A stretch of DNA of 64,000 nt, from contig JBAXNR010000002.1 in NCBI GenBank assembly GCA_037133675.1, positions 1-64,000 of the forward strand, written 5' to 3'. A program made the translations under genes and the position numbers. The first letter of the stretch is position 1, and every line of letters starts with the position of its first letter. Below, in pieces: positions 27,635 through 35,959 of this stretch. Source of the stretch: UBA4132 sp037133675 (GTDB lineage Bacteria > Pseudomonadota > Gammaproteobacteria > Methylococcales > Methylomonadaceae). Under the pieces are notes generated by a model. It made no database searches. It was given only the letters and a program-made list of their open reading frames with translations, and was not told where the DNA came from.

Positions 27635-28138
27635 TTATGCCGCTTCTTGTTCTTGCTTCTGGTCGCCCAGTGCTGCCAAGGTGCGTACTAACTTCGCTAC
27701 AGGTGCCTTCATGACTGACATTAATAGCGCAATGCCTTGATCTCGTGTTGGCAAACTTGCCAAGCGAGCTAATTCAGAAGCACCGTAAGATTGCCCACCA
27801 ATAGCAACAATCTTAGTGATTAATTTGTCGTGGGTTTTGGCAAAACCACTGATCAAACGCGCCGCACCACCTGGATCTTCCATTGAAAATGCAATTAACA
27901 ATGGACCTACCAGACCCTCTTGCATACATTCAAATTCAGTACCAGCTACTGCACGTTTTGCCAGAGTATTTTTTACCACCCGCAAATAAACGCCTGTTTC
28001 TCTCGCTGTTTTACGCAGTTCGGTCAATTCCGTTACTGTTAAACCACGATATTCTGCCGCAACAGCAGAATGCGCTTTAGCGGCGTATTGAGCAACTTCT
28101 TCTACGACAGCTTTTTTGCTATCTAAATTTAGTGCCAC
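27635..28138 (-). CDS. rplJ: 50S ribosomal protein L10
   Basis: 167 residues, GTG start at 28138, with GGAGG 6 bp upstream. L10 forms the base of the L7/L12 stalk, with an N-terminal rRNA-binding domain (MALNLDSKKAVVEEVAQYAA) and a C-terminal helix carrying L12 dimers. In known cases the L10-L12 complex represses its own mRNA through the leader, which is recognisable at 28139-28340. Confidence 0.98.
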   Translation of the reverse strand: MALNLDSKKAVVEEVAQYAAKAHSAVAAEYRGLTVTELTELRKTARETGVYLRVVKNTLAKRAVAGTEFECMQEGLVGPLLIAFSMEDPGGAARLISGFAKTHDKLITKIVAIGGQSYGASELARLASLPTRDQGIALLMSVMKAPVAKLVRTLAALGDQKQEQEAA

Positions 28139-28340
28139 TGTTTACCTCCGGTAATGTTCTGGGGTGTCCAGATAAATAAAACGCACTCCAAATAGAGTGC
28201 TTCCTTACGGTTTCTTTCCCCACACGGTTCCAGTCCGTCTACGCAGGAACATAGTTTCGCAACCATGCTGCCATTAAGTTTTACAACGCCTGCGGTCTTT
28301 GACGGTTACCGCATAACGGCAACCCAAAGTTCTTTAATAT
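28139..28340 (-). promoter_or_regulatory. rplJ (L10) mRNA leader
   Basis: The 202-nt rplA-rplJ spacer has the features of the L10 leader: AGACCGCAGGCG (around 28290-28302 as reverse complement), CCTGCG further on, and GGGTTGCCG near its 5' part. In gammaproteobacteria this RNA forms a kink-turn bound by L10-(L12)4. A separate stem, GCACTC/GAGTGC, follows at 28183-28200. I identified this by motif reading and position; a covariance search would settle it. Confidence 0.7.
28172..28200 (-). terminator. Attenuator-like hairpin in the rplJ leader
   Basis: GCACTC-TATTTG-GAGTGC followed by GTTTTATTTAT on the minus strand. The stem is short and the T run broken, so partial termination or an RNA processing site between rplA and rplJ is plausible. 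Confidence 0.4.
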
Positions 28341-29036
28341 TTAGCTAGTAAGGCTACTAGCGTCTAACCACAAACCAGGACCCATCGTTGAAGATAGGGT
28401 AATCTTTTTGATGTAAACACCTTTAGCAGCTGTTGGCTTCATTCTTCTTAAATCAGCCAGCAATGCTTCCAAGTTACCTTGAAGTGCCTCAGCATCAAAT
28501 GAAACTTTACCCAATGTGCAGTGAATAATACCAGACTTATCAGTACGATAGCGCACTTGACCAGATTTAGCATTTTTGACCGCAGTAGCGACATCAGCAG
28601 TTACTGTACCCACTTTAGGGTTAGGCATTAAGCCTCTAGGACCTAAAATTTGACCTAATTGACCGACGACACGCATTGCATCAGGAGATGCGATAACCAC
28701 GTCAAAATTCATTTCGCCTTTTTTGACCAAATCGCCTAAATCGTCCATACCGACGATGTCAGCACCTGCCGCTCTTGCTGCATCTGCATTAGCACCTTGA
28801 GTAAATACAGCAACACGCACTGTTTTACCTGTACCGTTTGGCAACACAGTCGCGCCACGCACGTTTTGATCAGATTTACGCGGATCTACGCCTAAATTAA
28901 CGCTTACATCAATGGCTTCAGCAAACTTAGCTGTACCTAATTCTTTCAATAAGGCAACAGCTTCAGTGATTGAATATTGCTTGGTTTTATCAACCTTTGC
29001 TTTAATGATTTTCGCTTTTTTTGATAACTTAGCCAT
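28341..29036 (-). CDS. rplA: 50S ribosomal protein L1
   Basis: 231 residues with GTGKTVRVAVFTQGANADAA and GQILGPRGLMPNPKVGTVTA, the L1 rRNA/mRNA-binding signatures. L1 forms the mobile stalk at the E site and in E. coli represses the rplKA mRNA. It overlaps rplK by one base. Confidence 0.98.
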   Translation of the reverse strand: MAKLSKKAKIIKAKVDKTKQYSITEAVALLKELGTAKFAEAIDVSVNLGVDPRKSDQNVRGATVLPNGTGKTVRVAVFTQGANADAARAAGADIVGMDDLGDLVKKGEMNFDVVIASPDAMRVVGQLGQILGPRGLMPNPKVGTVTADVATAVKNAKSGQVRYRTDKSGIIHCTLGKVSFDAEALQGNLEALLADLRRMKPTAAKGVYIKKITLSSTMGPGLWLDASSLTS

Positions 29037-29467
29037 TATAATCCCTCCACATTCAGACCCATGCTACGCGCACTGCCTGCAATTGTTTTTACCGCCGCTT
29101 CAAGATTTGCAGCGTTCAAATCTTCCATTTTAGTTCTGGCAATTTCTTCTAATTGCTCACGCGTCACTGTACCAACTTTTTTGGTATTTGGAGTGCTACT
29201 ACCACTTTTTATACCTACTGCTTTTTTCAGCAAGATAGAGGCGGGGGGTGTTTTGGTGATAAAGGTAAAACTACGATCACTGTAAACAGTAATAACAACA
29301 GGTAAAGGCAAGCCTTTTTCTACATCCTGAGTCTTAGCATTAAATGCTTTACAAAACTCCATGATGTTAACGCCACGCTGACCCAATGCAGGACCTACAG
29401 GTGGACTCGGCTTTGCATCACCCGCTGGTACTTGCAATTTAATATATGCAGCTATTTTTTTTGCCAT
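29036..29467 (-). CDS. rplK: 50S ribosomal protein L11
   Basis: 143 residues: N-terminal thiostrepton-binding domain (QVPAGDAKPSPPVGPALGQR) with the Pro-rich hinge, and a C-terminal rRNA-binding domain. It forms part of the GTPase-associated centre and is needed for RelA activation on stalled ribosomes. It lies 113 bp after nusG, beyond a hairpin with a T-tract, and overlaps rplA by one base. Confidence 0.98.
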   Translation of the reverse strand: MAKKIAAYIKLQVPAGDAKPSPPVGPALGQRGVNIMEFCKAFNAKTQDVEKGLPLPVVITVYSDRSFTFITKTPPASILLKKAVGIKSGSSTPNTKKVGTVTREQLEEIARTKMEDLNAANLEAAVKTIAGSARSMGLNVEGL

Positions 29468-29516
29468 TTTCTACTCCAAATTGGGTACAAACGCACTGTA
29501 ATGCTCCCCTAGACAC

Positions 29517-29547
29517 AAAAAATCCCTACCTTATGCAGATAGAGATT
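29517..29547 (-). terminator. Terminator/attenuator between nusG and rplK
   Basis: On the minus strand AATCTCTATC-TGCATA-AGGTAGGGATT is followed by TTTTTG. The stem allows a few G-T pairs. It would separate the secE-nusG transcript from rplKA, as in E. coli, where a promoter follows in the same spacer. Confidence 0.6.
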
Positions 29548-29580
29548 ATTAACTACTAATTACCAAACATAATTCAATAA

Positions 29581-30114
29581 TTAGCTTTTTTCAACCTGAC
29601 TAAAACCCAACTCAACAGAAGTAGAACGACCAAAAATAAGCACTGATATTTTCAACTTACTTTTTTCATAATTCACTTCTTCAACAACACCATTGAAATC
29701 TTTAAATGGTCCATCAACAACTCTAATAACTTCGCCAGCCTCAAATAAAGTTTTAGGACGAGGTTTATTCACGCCCTCTTCCACTCTATCAAGTATAGAC
29801 ATCGCTTCTTTTTCAGAAATAGGAGCAGGTCGATCAGACGTACCACCTATAAAGCCTAGTACCTTAGGTACATCCTTGACTAAATGCCACGTTTCATCAG
29901 TCAGCTCCATCTGCACTAAAACATAACCTGGAAAAAACTTCCTTTCGCTTTTTCTTTGCTGCCCCATGCGCATCTCTACGACTTCCTCAGTAGGCACCAA
30001 GATTTTACCGAAAAACTGCTCTAAACCTTCGCGCTTAATTCTATCTTCCAAAGCTTGTTTAACTTTATTTTCAAAATTGGAATAGGCGTGTACAACATAC
30101 CAGCGCAAAGCCAT
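29581..30114 (-). CDS. nusG: Transcription elongation/termination factor NusG
   Basis: 177 residues from ATG 30114 (MALRWYVVHAYSNFENKVKQ). The NGN domain (about 1-110) binds the polymerase clamp, and the C-terminal KOW domain (about 125-177, IRVVDGPFKDFNGVVEEV) binds Rho or S10/NusE. The frame stays open for 46 codons upstream, but that stretch is secE in another frame, so the long start is rejected. The start lies 2 bp after the secE stop, implying coupling. Confidence 0.98.
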   Translation of the reverse strand: MALRWYVVHAYSNFENKVKQALEDRIKREGLEQFFGKILVPTEEVVEMRMGQQRKSERKFFPGYVLVQMELTDETWHLVKDVPKVLGFIGGTSDRPAPISEKEAMSILDRVEEGVNKPRPKTLFEAGEVIRVVDGPFKDFNGVVEEVNYEKSKLKISVLIFGRSTSVELGFSQVEKS

Positions 30115-30116
30115 AT

Positions 30117-30497
30117 CTATCCGCCCTGTCCTGTTAGGAAACGCACACCCCAAAAGAGGAACATATCTAAAAACCAAAGAATAAGCCCCACGATAGTGAC
30201 CATTGCAAACACCAACAAGGTAGTACGCACTGTTTCTTCGCGGGTAGGCCAAACGACTTTTCTAACTTCTTGCTTAGACTCTAAAACAAAAAGCCAGACA
30301 TTTTTCCCAATCTCTGTGGTAAGCATTAAGCCCATTGCTGCCAACACAACAGCCAATAGACCAAGAACACGATACAAAAGAGGAACAGCTTCTGAAAAAC
30401 GATAAAATGCAGCTACACCAGCAACTACAAAGACAACGGAAAAGACTTGCTTGACAACATCAAATACAGCTGTCTGTGCTTCTGCTTGGATTTTCAT
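30117..30497 (-). CDS. secE: Preprotein translocase subunit SecE
   Basis: 126 residues with three hydrophobic segments, the long gammaproteobacterial type. The conserved cytoplasmic helix and last transmembrane segment are in ESKQEVRKVVWPTREETVRT and the stretch after it. It clamps SecY (3905-5227). It follows tRNA-Trp by about 45 bp and is probably co-transcribed with it and with nusG. Confidence 0.98.
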   Translation of the reverse strand: MKIQAEAQTAVFDVVKQVFSVVFVVAGVAAFYRFSEAVPLLYRVLGLLAVVLAAMGLMLTTEIGKNVWLFVLESKQEVRKVVWPTREETVRTTLLVFAMVTIVGLILWFLDMFLFWGVRFLTGQGG

Positions 30498-30542
30498 GTG
30501 TTATTTATTATGAAGATGAGTGGTATTTATTATTTTAACTGA

Positions 30543-30618
30543 TGGCAGGCCAGGAGGGTCTCGAACCCCCAACCAGCGGTTTTGGAGACCGCCATTCTAC
30601 CAATTGAACTACTGACCT
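30543..30618 (-). tRNA. trnW: tRNA-Trp(CCA)
   Basis: A 76-nt cloverleaf: acceptor AGGTCAG pairs with CTGGCCT, anticodon loop CTCCAAA (anticodon CCA), T-arm GGTTCGA, discriminator G, and a genome-encoded CCA at 30543-30545. It lies just ahead of secE, as in other gammaproteobacteria. Confidence 0.97.
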
Positions 30619-30743
30619 ATTCAGAAAAAATTGAACCTATTATGATACATCAACCAAAGCTATTATTCAACTACCAACACAACGATGGCTATTAAATTTC
30701 ATAGCTAACCAGATACGCTATTAGCTAGAAAACAACCTAAAAC

Positions 30744-30752
30744 ATTATACCA
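30744..30752 (-). promoter_or_regulatory. Extended -10 promoter for tRNA-Trp-secE-nusG
   Basis: Minus strand TGGTATAAT is a perfect extended -10 (TG-N-TATAAT). The -35 region is poor, which is tolerated when the extended -10 is present. It lies about 125 bp upstream of tRNA-Trp, in the gap where other gammaproteobacteria have a second tuf gene. Confidence 0.6.
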
Positions 30753-30828
30753 GATGAACTAAGTCACACCTTAAGTGTGCCATTTCAAACCCACCTGATT
30801 CAGAACAAAACCGCATCGCACTTTGAAA

Positions 30829-30904
<76 letters not shown>

Positions 30905-30918
30905 CTAATCTCAGAATT

Positions 30919-30992
30919 TGGAGCGGGTGATGGGAATCGAACCCACGTGATCAGCTTGGAAGGCTGGAGTTCTACCATTGAACTACACCCGC
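30919..30992 (-). tRNA. trnG: tRNA-Gly(TCC)
   Basis: 74 nt: acceptor GCGGGTG/CACCCGC, anticodon stem CAGC/GCTG with loop containing TTCC (anticodon TCC), T-loop TTCGATT, and encoded CCA at 30919-30921. Confidence 0.97.
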
Positions 30993-31014
30993 AGATTTTT
31001 TAAATTCAAGATGA

Positions 31015-31099
31015 TGGTGGAGGGGGGAGGATTCGAACCTCCGAAGGCAGAGCCGGCAGATTTACAGTCTGATCCCTTTGGCCGCTCGGGAACCCCTCC
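31015..31099 (-). tRNA. trnY: tRNA-Tyr(GTA)
   Basis: 85 nt, a class II tRNA with a long variable arm. Acceptor GGAGGGG pairs with CCCCTCC, the anticodon loop is CTGTAAA (anticodon GTA), and CCA is encoded at 31015-31017. It is the first gene of the tRNA run and has a strong promoter just upstream. Confidence 0.97.
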
Positions 31100-31119
31100 A
31101 ATATTTGGATAAGCTGCGC

Positions 31120-31148
31120 ATTGTATTTTATAAAACCTATTCTGTCAA
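31120..31148 (-). promoter_or_regulatory. Strong promoter for tRNA-Tyr-Gly-Thr
   Basis: Minus strand TTGACA (31143-31148), exactly 17 bp, TACAAT (31120-31125), followed by the GC-rich GCGCAGC, which resembles a stringent discriminator. This is a textbook stable-RNA promoter about 20 bp before the tRNA-Tyr 5' end. Confidence 0.85.
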
Positions 31149-31511
31149 TAAATTTATTTAAGAAAATTAGCAATTGAACTCTGTATGCGGTGTATCACTA
31201 ACTTTATAATGCAAAAAAGCTAACACTGTTTGAGGTATAAAGCTTCTATCAGGCTTATCACAAGCGTCATTTTAATCTTAAGGCTTGTGTTAGCACTGTC
31301 TTTTTTGATGATAGAATCACTATTATCAGCCGTGGTTATTCACCAAGCCAAGCGCGTATTACTGGTACAATTGAACACTTATCAACAACAACCTAAGAAT
31401 AGCTATTCAACAATTTCCTGTTGCCAACGTATTCATGAATGCTTAAGCTTAAATAAAGATAGCATCACACCATTAACCATCGAAAGATTTATATAACCAT
31501 TTGGAAACCTA
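31149..31511. other. Spacer between the tRNA cluster and nusB, no assigned gene
   Basis: About 360 bp. A TATAAT at 31205-31210 (+) could be the -10 of the nusB promoter, but no good -35 stands 17 bp before it. An imperfect hairpin (CACAAGC at 31260 with GCTTGTG near 31285) is visible. A plus-strand frame from TTG 31230 to 31496 encodes 88 residues with an initial hydrophobic stretch; I recognise no family and see no convincing ribosome binding site. Confidence 0.4.
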
Positions 31512-31949
31512 ATGAGTCAAGCGCGTACCAATGCACGAAAAGCCGCTGTTCAAGCCCTGTATCAATGGCAAATGACAGGACAAAACCTAAGTGAAATTGA
31601 ACGACAGTTTTTAGAAGAAGAACGTTTAAAAGATGCACAAAAAAGTTATTTCACTGAACTTTTTTATGGCATACCCAAAAATTTAGAGCTGATTGATGTA
31701 GCATTAAATGAATTTGTTGACCGTCCTGTCGATAATATTGATCCCGTAGAGCGAGCTATTTTACGAATTGGCACTTATGAATTGATACACCGCTTGGATA
31801 TGCCCTACCGAGTCATATTAAATGAGAGCATCAATCTGGCAAAATGTTTTGGTGCCGATGGCAGTCATCGTTATGTCAATGGCATTTTGGACAAAATTGC
31901 CCAACAAAAACGTGCCATAGAAATTCAAGCTAAAGCTCAGTTAAAATAA
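31512..31949 (+). CDS. nusB: Transcription antitermination factor NusB
   Basis: 145 residues, all-helical NusB fold: ARKAAVQALYQWQMTGQN at the start and VDNIDPVERAILRIGTYEL in the middle. NusB pairs with S10 (rpsJ, 13949-14260) on boxA RNA in rRNA antitermination. It is the first gene of nusB-thiL-pgpA. The usual upstream partner ribH is not here. Confidence 0.97.
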   Translation: MSQARTNARKAAVQALYQWQMTGQNLSEIERQFLEEERLKDAQKSYFTELFYGIPKNLELIDVALNEFVDRPVDNIDPVERAILRIGTYELIHRLDMPYRVILNESINLAKCFGADGSHRYVNGILDKIAQQKRAIEIQAKAQLK

Positions 31950-31953
31950 GCTT

Positions 31954-32889
31954 ATGCCGCTTTCCGAATTTTCCCTGATTCAGCGATTTTTTACCCAGCA
32001 AGCTGTTAAAAATGCCTCGACTCGCTTGGGAATTGGTGATGATTGTGCGTTGCTAGCTATTCCAAACGGCTATGAACTCGCTATCACCACCGATACGATG
32101 GTAGAAAATGTGCATTTTTTTAAAGACACCAATCCTGAGCAGCTGGGTCACAAGCTACTTGCCGTTAACTTAAGCGATTTAGCCAGCATGGGCGCGAAAC
32201 CGCTGTCAGTAACACTAGCAATCACCTTGCCTAGCGTCAATGAAGCATGGTTAAGCGCGTTTGCGAAAGGATTTTTAACGCTAGCCGAACGCTATTCAGT
32301 TGATTTAATTGGCGGTGATACTACTGCGGGTGCATTGACGCTTACCGTACAAGCTTTAGGTCTAGTGCCACGCGGACAGGCATTAATCCGCTCAGCCGCA
32401 AAAGTTGGTGACTTTATTTACCTGTCAGGTAATATTGGCGACGCTGGCTTAGGCTTAAAAATTACCCAAGGCTATGATTGCACTCAACCTGATAATGCCT
32501 TAAAACAATTTAATCAGCCCGAACCTGCGTGTGATACAGGACAAATGCTAATCGGTGTAGCCAATGCCTGTATTGATATATCGGACGGTTTAGCCAGTGA
32601 TTTAGGGCATATTTTGCAACAAAGCCACGGCGGTGCGTGTTTGCATTGGGAAGAGCTACCTTTATCTGATGCTGTTTTAAGTTACATTCAAGACACAGGC
32701 GATTGGATTATGCCATTAGTAGCAGGTGATGATTATCAACTGTGTTTTACCGTGCCCCCCGAAAAAGCATCGCTAGTTCCCAATTATTGCCAAAAAATCG
32801 GCATTATTGAAGCACAGCACGGCTTACGATTAAGCAAATCAGGTATTATTCAAACACTAGAGGTCAAAGGTTATGAGCATTTTTCTTAA
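31954..32889 (+). CDS. thiL: Thiamine-monophosphate kinase
   Basis: 311 residues of the PurM/ThiL fold. It makes thiamine pyrophosphate from thiamine monophosphate and ATP. Conserved metal- and nucleotide-binding stretches include GIGDDCAL near the start, ITTDTMVENVHF, GGDTTAG, DISDGLASDLGHI and VAGDDYQL. It starts 4 bp after nusB and its 3' end overlaps pgpA by 17 bp. Confidence 0.96.
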   Translation: MPLSEFSLIQRFFTQQAVKNASTRLGIGDDCALLAIPNGYELAITTDTMVENVHFFKDTNPEQLGHKLLAVNLSDLASMGAKPLSVTLAITLPSVNEAWLSAFAKGFLTLAERYSVDLIGGDTTAGALTLTVQALGLVPRGQALIRSAAKVGDFIYLSGNIGDAGLGLKITQGYDCTQPDNALKQFNQPEPACDTGQMLIGVANACIDISDGLASDLGHILQQSHGGACLHWEELPLSDAVLSYIQDTGDWIMPLVAGDDYQLCFTVPPEKASLVPNYCQKIGIIEAQHGLRLSKSGIIQTLEVKGYEHFS

Positions 32890-33376
32890 ACCCCATTACG
32901 GTAACGCAAAGCTAAGTGCGAAACAAATCATGACCGATCCCGTGTTATTTTTGGCATTCGGTTTTGGTTCAGGCTTAGCAAAAAAAGCCCCTGGAACGTG
33001 CGGCACCGTCGCTGCTATACCAGTGTATTATCTGCTTGTACAAGCGCATAGCCTGCTGATTTATAGCGTGCTGACAATACTCGCCACCGTAGTGGGAATA
33101 TGGTTTTGTGATGTTGCCGCGAAAAAACTCGATGAACATGATTTTGGTGGCATTGTCTGGGACGAAGTAGCGGGCTATTTAATTACGTTATGGTTTGTAC
33201 CGTTCACTTGGCAAGCACTGATTATTGGTTTTGTGTTGTTTCGCTTTTTCGACATTCTAAAACCGTGGCCCATTAAATGGATCGATAAACAAGTCCACGG
33301 TGGTTTAGGTATTATGCTAGATGATGTATTAGCAGGACTATTTGCGGGAGGTGTGTTGTTACTGATAGCACCATGA
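32873..33376 (+). CDS. pgpA: Phosphatidylglycerophosphatase A
   Basis: 167 residues, an inner-membrane enzyme with several hydrophobic segments that dephosphorylates phosphatidylglycerol phosphate. The family motifs GSGLAKKAPGTCGTV and VWDEVAGYLITLWFVP are visible. The start overlaps the thiL 3' end by 17 bp, so translation is likely coupled. nusB-thiL-pgpA is a conserved proteobacterial order. Confidence 0.95.
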   Translation: MSIFLKPHYGNAKLSAKQIMTDPVLFLAFGFGSGLAKKAPGTCGTVAAIPVYYLLVQAHSLLIYSVLTILATVVGIWFCDVAAKKLDEHDFGGIVWDEVAGYLITLWFVPFTWQALIIGFVLFRFFDILKPWPIKWIDKQVHGGLGIMLDDVLAGLFAGGVLLLIAP

Positions 33377-33434
33377 ATTATTAAACCCAAACCCACTAAG
33401 CAACGCAGTAAAAAGAGTAAAAATATTCTGTTTT

Positions 33435-33462
33435 GGAATCAAAAAATATATTTTTTGATTCC
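33435..33462. terminator. Perfect 28-bp palindrome after pgpA
   Basis: GGAATCAAAAAA-TATA-TTTTTTGATTCC is perfectly self-complementary and lies between the convergent pgpA (+) and fbp (-) genes. A stem with an A/T-rich half can act as a bidirectional terminator, but the T run lies inside the stem, so this role is uncertain. Confidence 0.5.
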
Positions 33463-33467
33463 ATGAC

Positions 33468-33510
33468 CAATGAGTTAAAAATAACGTTTGGGTTATTTTT
33501 GAATTCATTG
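33468..33510. repeat. Second inverted repeat in the pgpA-fbp spacer
   Basis: Arms CAATGA...AAAAATAAC and GTTATTTTT...TCATTG around a 5-6 base loop, 5 bp from the preceding palindrome. Both would form cruciforms or RNA hairpins; together they fill the convergent spacer. Confidence 0.55.
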
Positions 33511-33554
33511 ATAGTCTCACTCACCCTGCATTGCTTCCATACAGGCTAAAAAAA

Positions 33555-34583
33555 TCAGTCTTGTTGATGATATGCCAAAATACGTTCAACTTCGTTTTTT
33601 GAACCTAGAATCACAGGCACACGTTGATGAATACCCGTAGGCTTCATGTCGAGTATGCGTTCACGTCCCGTTGAACAAAGCCCGCCCGCTTGCTCAATAA
33701 TAAATGCCATTGGATTGGCTTCATACATCAGCCGTAATCTGCCTGTTTTGCTAGGATCACGGGTGTCTAATGGGTACATGAACACGCCACCACGCGTTAG
33801 TATTCGATACACTTCGGCGACTAATGAGGCAATCCAACGCATATTAAAGTTTTTTTCGCGCACACCGTCTGTACCTTGTAAACATTCCGCGATATAGCGT
33901 TGTACGGGCGGTTGCCAAAAACGTTGATTGGACATATTAATGGCGAATTCGCTGGTGTCTTCGGGGATTTTTATATCAGGATGAGTCAAAATGAATTCAC
34001 CAACATCTTGATCCAGCGTAAAGCCATTCACCCCATGCCCTGTAGTGAGTACCATCATAGTAGATGGTCCGTAAAGTACAAAACCCGCGCACACCTGTTC
34101 CATGCCCTTGCGTAAAAAATCTTCTTCAGCAGGATTAACGCCTTCACGGCAACGCAAAATAGAAAAAATCGTCCCTACTGTCATGTTGACATCAATATTG
34201 GACGAACCATCCAGCGGGTCAAATAAAGCCAGATACTTGCCTTTCGGATATTGCGGGGGAATCTGAATAATGTCGTCCATTTCTTCCGATGCCATGCCCG
34301 CTAAATGCCCCGTCCAATTCAGCGCATTGACCATGATGTCATTGGTGATGATGTCGAGTTTTTTTTGTACTTCACCTTGCACGTTTTCTGATTCAGCACT
34401 GCCTAGTACGCCGACTAAATCCCCTCGATTAACGAGATGGGATATTTCTTTACACGCCATTACAATATTATTCAGTAGCATAGTAAATGTACCCGACGCA
34501 TCAGGTAATCCACGTTGCTGCTCAATAATGAACTGCGTTAATGTTAATTTATTCGCCACGCGTTTTCTCCATTGGAACGTCAT
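33555..34583 (-). CDS. fbp: Fructose-1,6-bisphosphatase, class I
   Basis: 342 residues. It hydrolyses fructose 1,6-bisphosphate to fructose 6-phosphate in gluconeogenesis and sugar-phosphate cycles. Motifs: metal-binding ALFDPLDGSSNIDVNMTVGT and the C-terminal substrate region RLRLMYEANPMAFIIEQAGG. It is transcribed alone, convergent with pgpA, with the SemiSWEET gene upstream on the same strand, 24 bp away. Confidence 0.97.
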   Translation of the reverse strand: MTFQWRKRVANKLTLTQFIIEQQRGLPDASGTFTMLLNNIVMACKEISHLVNRGDLVGVLGSAESENVQGEVQKKLDIITNDIMVNALNWTGHLAGMASEEMDDIIQIPPQYPKGKYLALFDPLDGSSNIDVNMTVGTIFSILRCREGVNPAEEDFLRKGMEQVCAGFVLYGPSTMMVLTTGHGVNGFTLDQDVGEFILTHPDIKIPEDTSEFAINMSNQRFWQPPVQRYIAECLQGTDGVREKNFNMRWIASLVAEVYRILTRGGVFMYPLDTRDPSKTGRLRLMYEANPMAFIIEQAGGLCSTGRERILDMKPTGIHQRVPVILGSKNEVERILAYHQQD

Positions 34584-34607
34584 TATTCAAGTTGAGTTTA
34601 AAACACA

Positions 34608-34889
34608 CTATTCTTTGTTAGTTAGTACGTTGTAAATTTTAAAGGATAGTATCGATGCCGCTAAGATAAAGGTAATAGTATTAGCAAAGATAATAGCTTC
34701 ATTATCAATATAAATGCCATAAATTAGCCAACAAAACACGCCCAGCGTAAATAGTGTGTACATCGTCAATGACAACGACTGGGTATCTTTGGTTTTGATA
34801 GTTAAAATGGCTTGAGGTAAAAATGAGGCAGTGGTAAGTGTGGCGGCTAGATAACCTAAATAGCCAATCATATCAGGAGTCATATTCAT
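34608..34889 (-). CDS. SemiSWEET-type small sugar transporter
   Basis: 93 residues with three predicted membrane helices and the PQ-loop motif SFLPQAILTIKTKDTQSLSL, matching bacterial half-SWEET proteins that dimerise to move sugars across the inner membrane. It lies between rimK and fbp, both on the same strand. Family assignment is good; the substrate is unknown. Confidence 0.85.
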   Translation of the reverse strand: MNMTPDMIGYLGYLAATLTTASFLPQAILTIKTKDTQSLSLTMYTLFTLGVFCWLIYGIYIDNEAIIFANTITFILAASILSFKIYNVLTNKE

Positions 34890-34938
34890 ATCTTGGTAAA
34901 ACTGTAGTGGTCGGATTTAATGAACGATGCAGCAAGGA

Positions 34939-35868
34939 TTAGCCCTTACCACGCGTACGCGTTCGTGTAAGCGACTTGTCTTTGATTTCTACCGCATCAA
35001 AACGTTTTTCAATAAACTGAATCATCAAATCGGCAATATCTTTGCCGCTGGTGTCTTCTATGCCTTTTAAACCAGGTGAAGAATTAACTTCCATCACTAC
35101 AGGGCCTCGACTGGCGCGTAGAATATCCACACCACAGACATTTAATCCCATGACTTTTGCCGCACTGACTGCGGTAGCACGTTCTTCGGGTGTTAAACGA
35201 ACCTCGCTAGCCGAACCTCCACGGTGCAAATTGGAACGAAATTCGCCTTTTGGTCCTTGGCGTTTCATCGCAGCCACCACTTTATCACCCACCACAAGAC
35301 AGCGAATATCACTACCATCGGCTTCTTTAATAAATTCTTGCACCATGATGTTGGCTTTTAAACCCATAAAGGCTTGAATCACACTTTCAGCTGCGTTGTA
35401 AGTTTCTGCCAATACCACACCGATGCCCTGTGTGCCTTGCAATAACTTAATAACTAAAGGTGCGCCGCCAACTTGAGCAATCAAATCAGCAATATCATCT
35501 GGATTATTGGCAAACCCTGTGACAGGTAACCCTATACCTTTTCTAGCCAATAGCTGAATAGAGCGTAATTTATCCCTAGACCTTGAAATAGCAACCGATT
35601 CATTGAGTGGAAATACATTCATCATTTCAAACTGACGCAACACCGCTGTGCCATAAAAGGTGACGGATGCACCAATTCGGGGTATAACCGCATCAAAACC
35701 AGTTAAATCTTCACCTCGATAATGAATCGAGGGATTACGCGAGGTAATATTCATATAACAACGCAATACATCCAGTACCCGTACTTCATGCCCCCGTGCT
35801 TTTGCAGCTTCAACTAAACGAACAGTTGAATACAATTTAGGGTTACGCGATAAAATAGCAATTTTCAT
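34939..35868 (-). CDS. rimK: RimK-type ATP-grasp glutamate ligase
   Basis: About 309 residues from ATG 35868 (MKIAILSRNPKLYSTVRLVE); an ATG seven codons upstream is less standard. ATP-grasp features include LLQGTQGIGVVLAE and the terminal metal-binding VVMEVNSSPGLKGIEDTSGK. RimK adds Glu residues to the C-terminus of ribosomal protein S6. The Arg-rich tail (TRTRTRGKG) is variable. It is divergent from the thioredoxin-fold gene at 35960. Confidence 0.93.
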   Translation of the reverse strand: MKIAILSRNPKLYSTVRLVEAAKARGHEVRVLDVLRCYMNITSRNPSIHYRGEDLTGFDAVIPRIGASVTFYGTAVLRQFEMMNVFPLNESVAISRSRDKLRSIQLLARKGIGLPVTGFANNPDDIADLIAQVGGAPLVIKLLQGTQGIGVVLAETYNAAESVIQAFMGLKANIMVQEFIKEADGSDIRCLVVGDKVVAAMKRQGPKGEFRSNLHRGGSASEVRLTPEERATAVSAAKVMGLNVCGVDILRASRGPVVMEVNSSPGLKGIEDTSGKDIADLMIQFIEKRFDAVEIKDKSLTRTRTRGKG

Positions 35869-35959
35869 AATTTCCTGACTTAGATACACAAAATACTCGC
35901 ACTATTTTGGCATGAAATAATCTAAGCAGGTTTAATTTTTATTCTAATGAGAGGTCGTT

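Noticed and set aside
30115..30252. N-terminal extension of nusG
   Set aside because: It overlaps secE in another frame and does not match NusG, which begins at MALRWYVVHAY.
31230..31496. Possible 88-residue protein before nusB
   Set aside because: TTG start, no recognisable family, no convincing ribosome binding site, and it spans the expected nusB promoter region. Listed only as part of the spacer.
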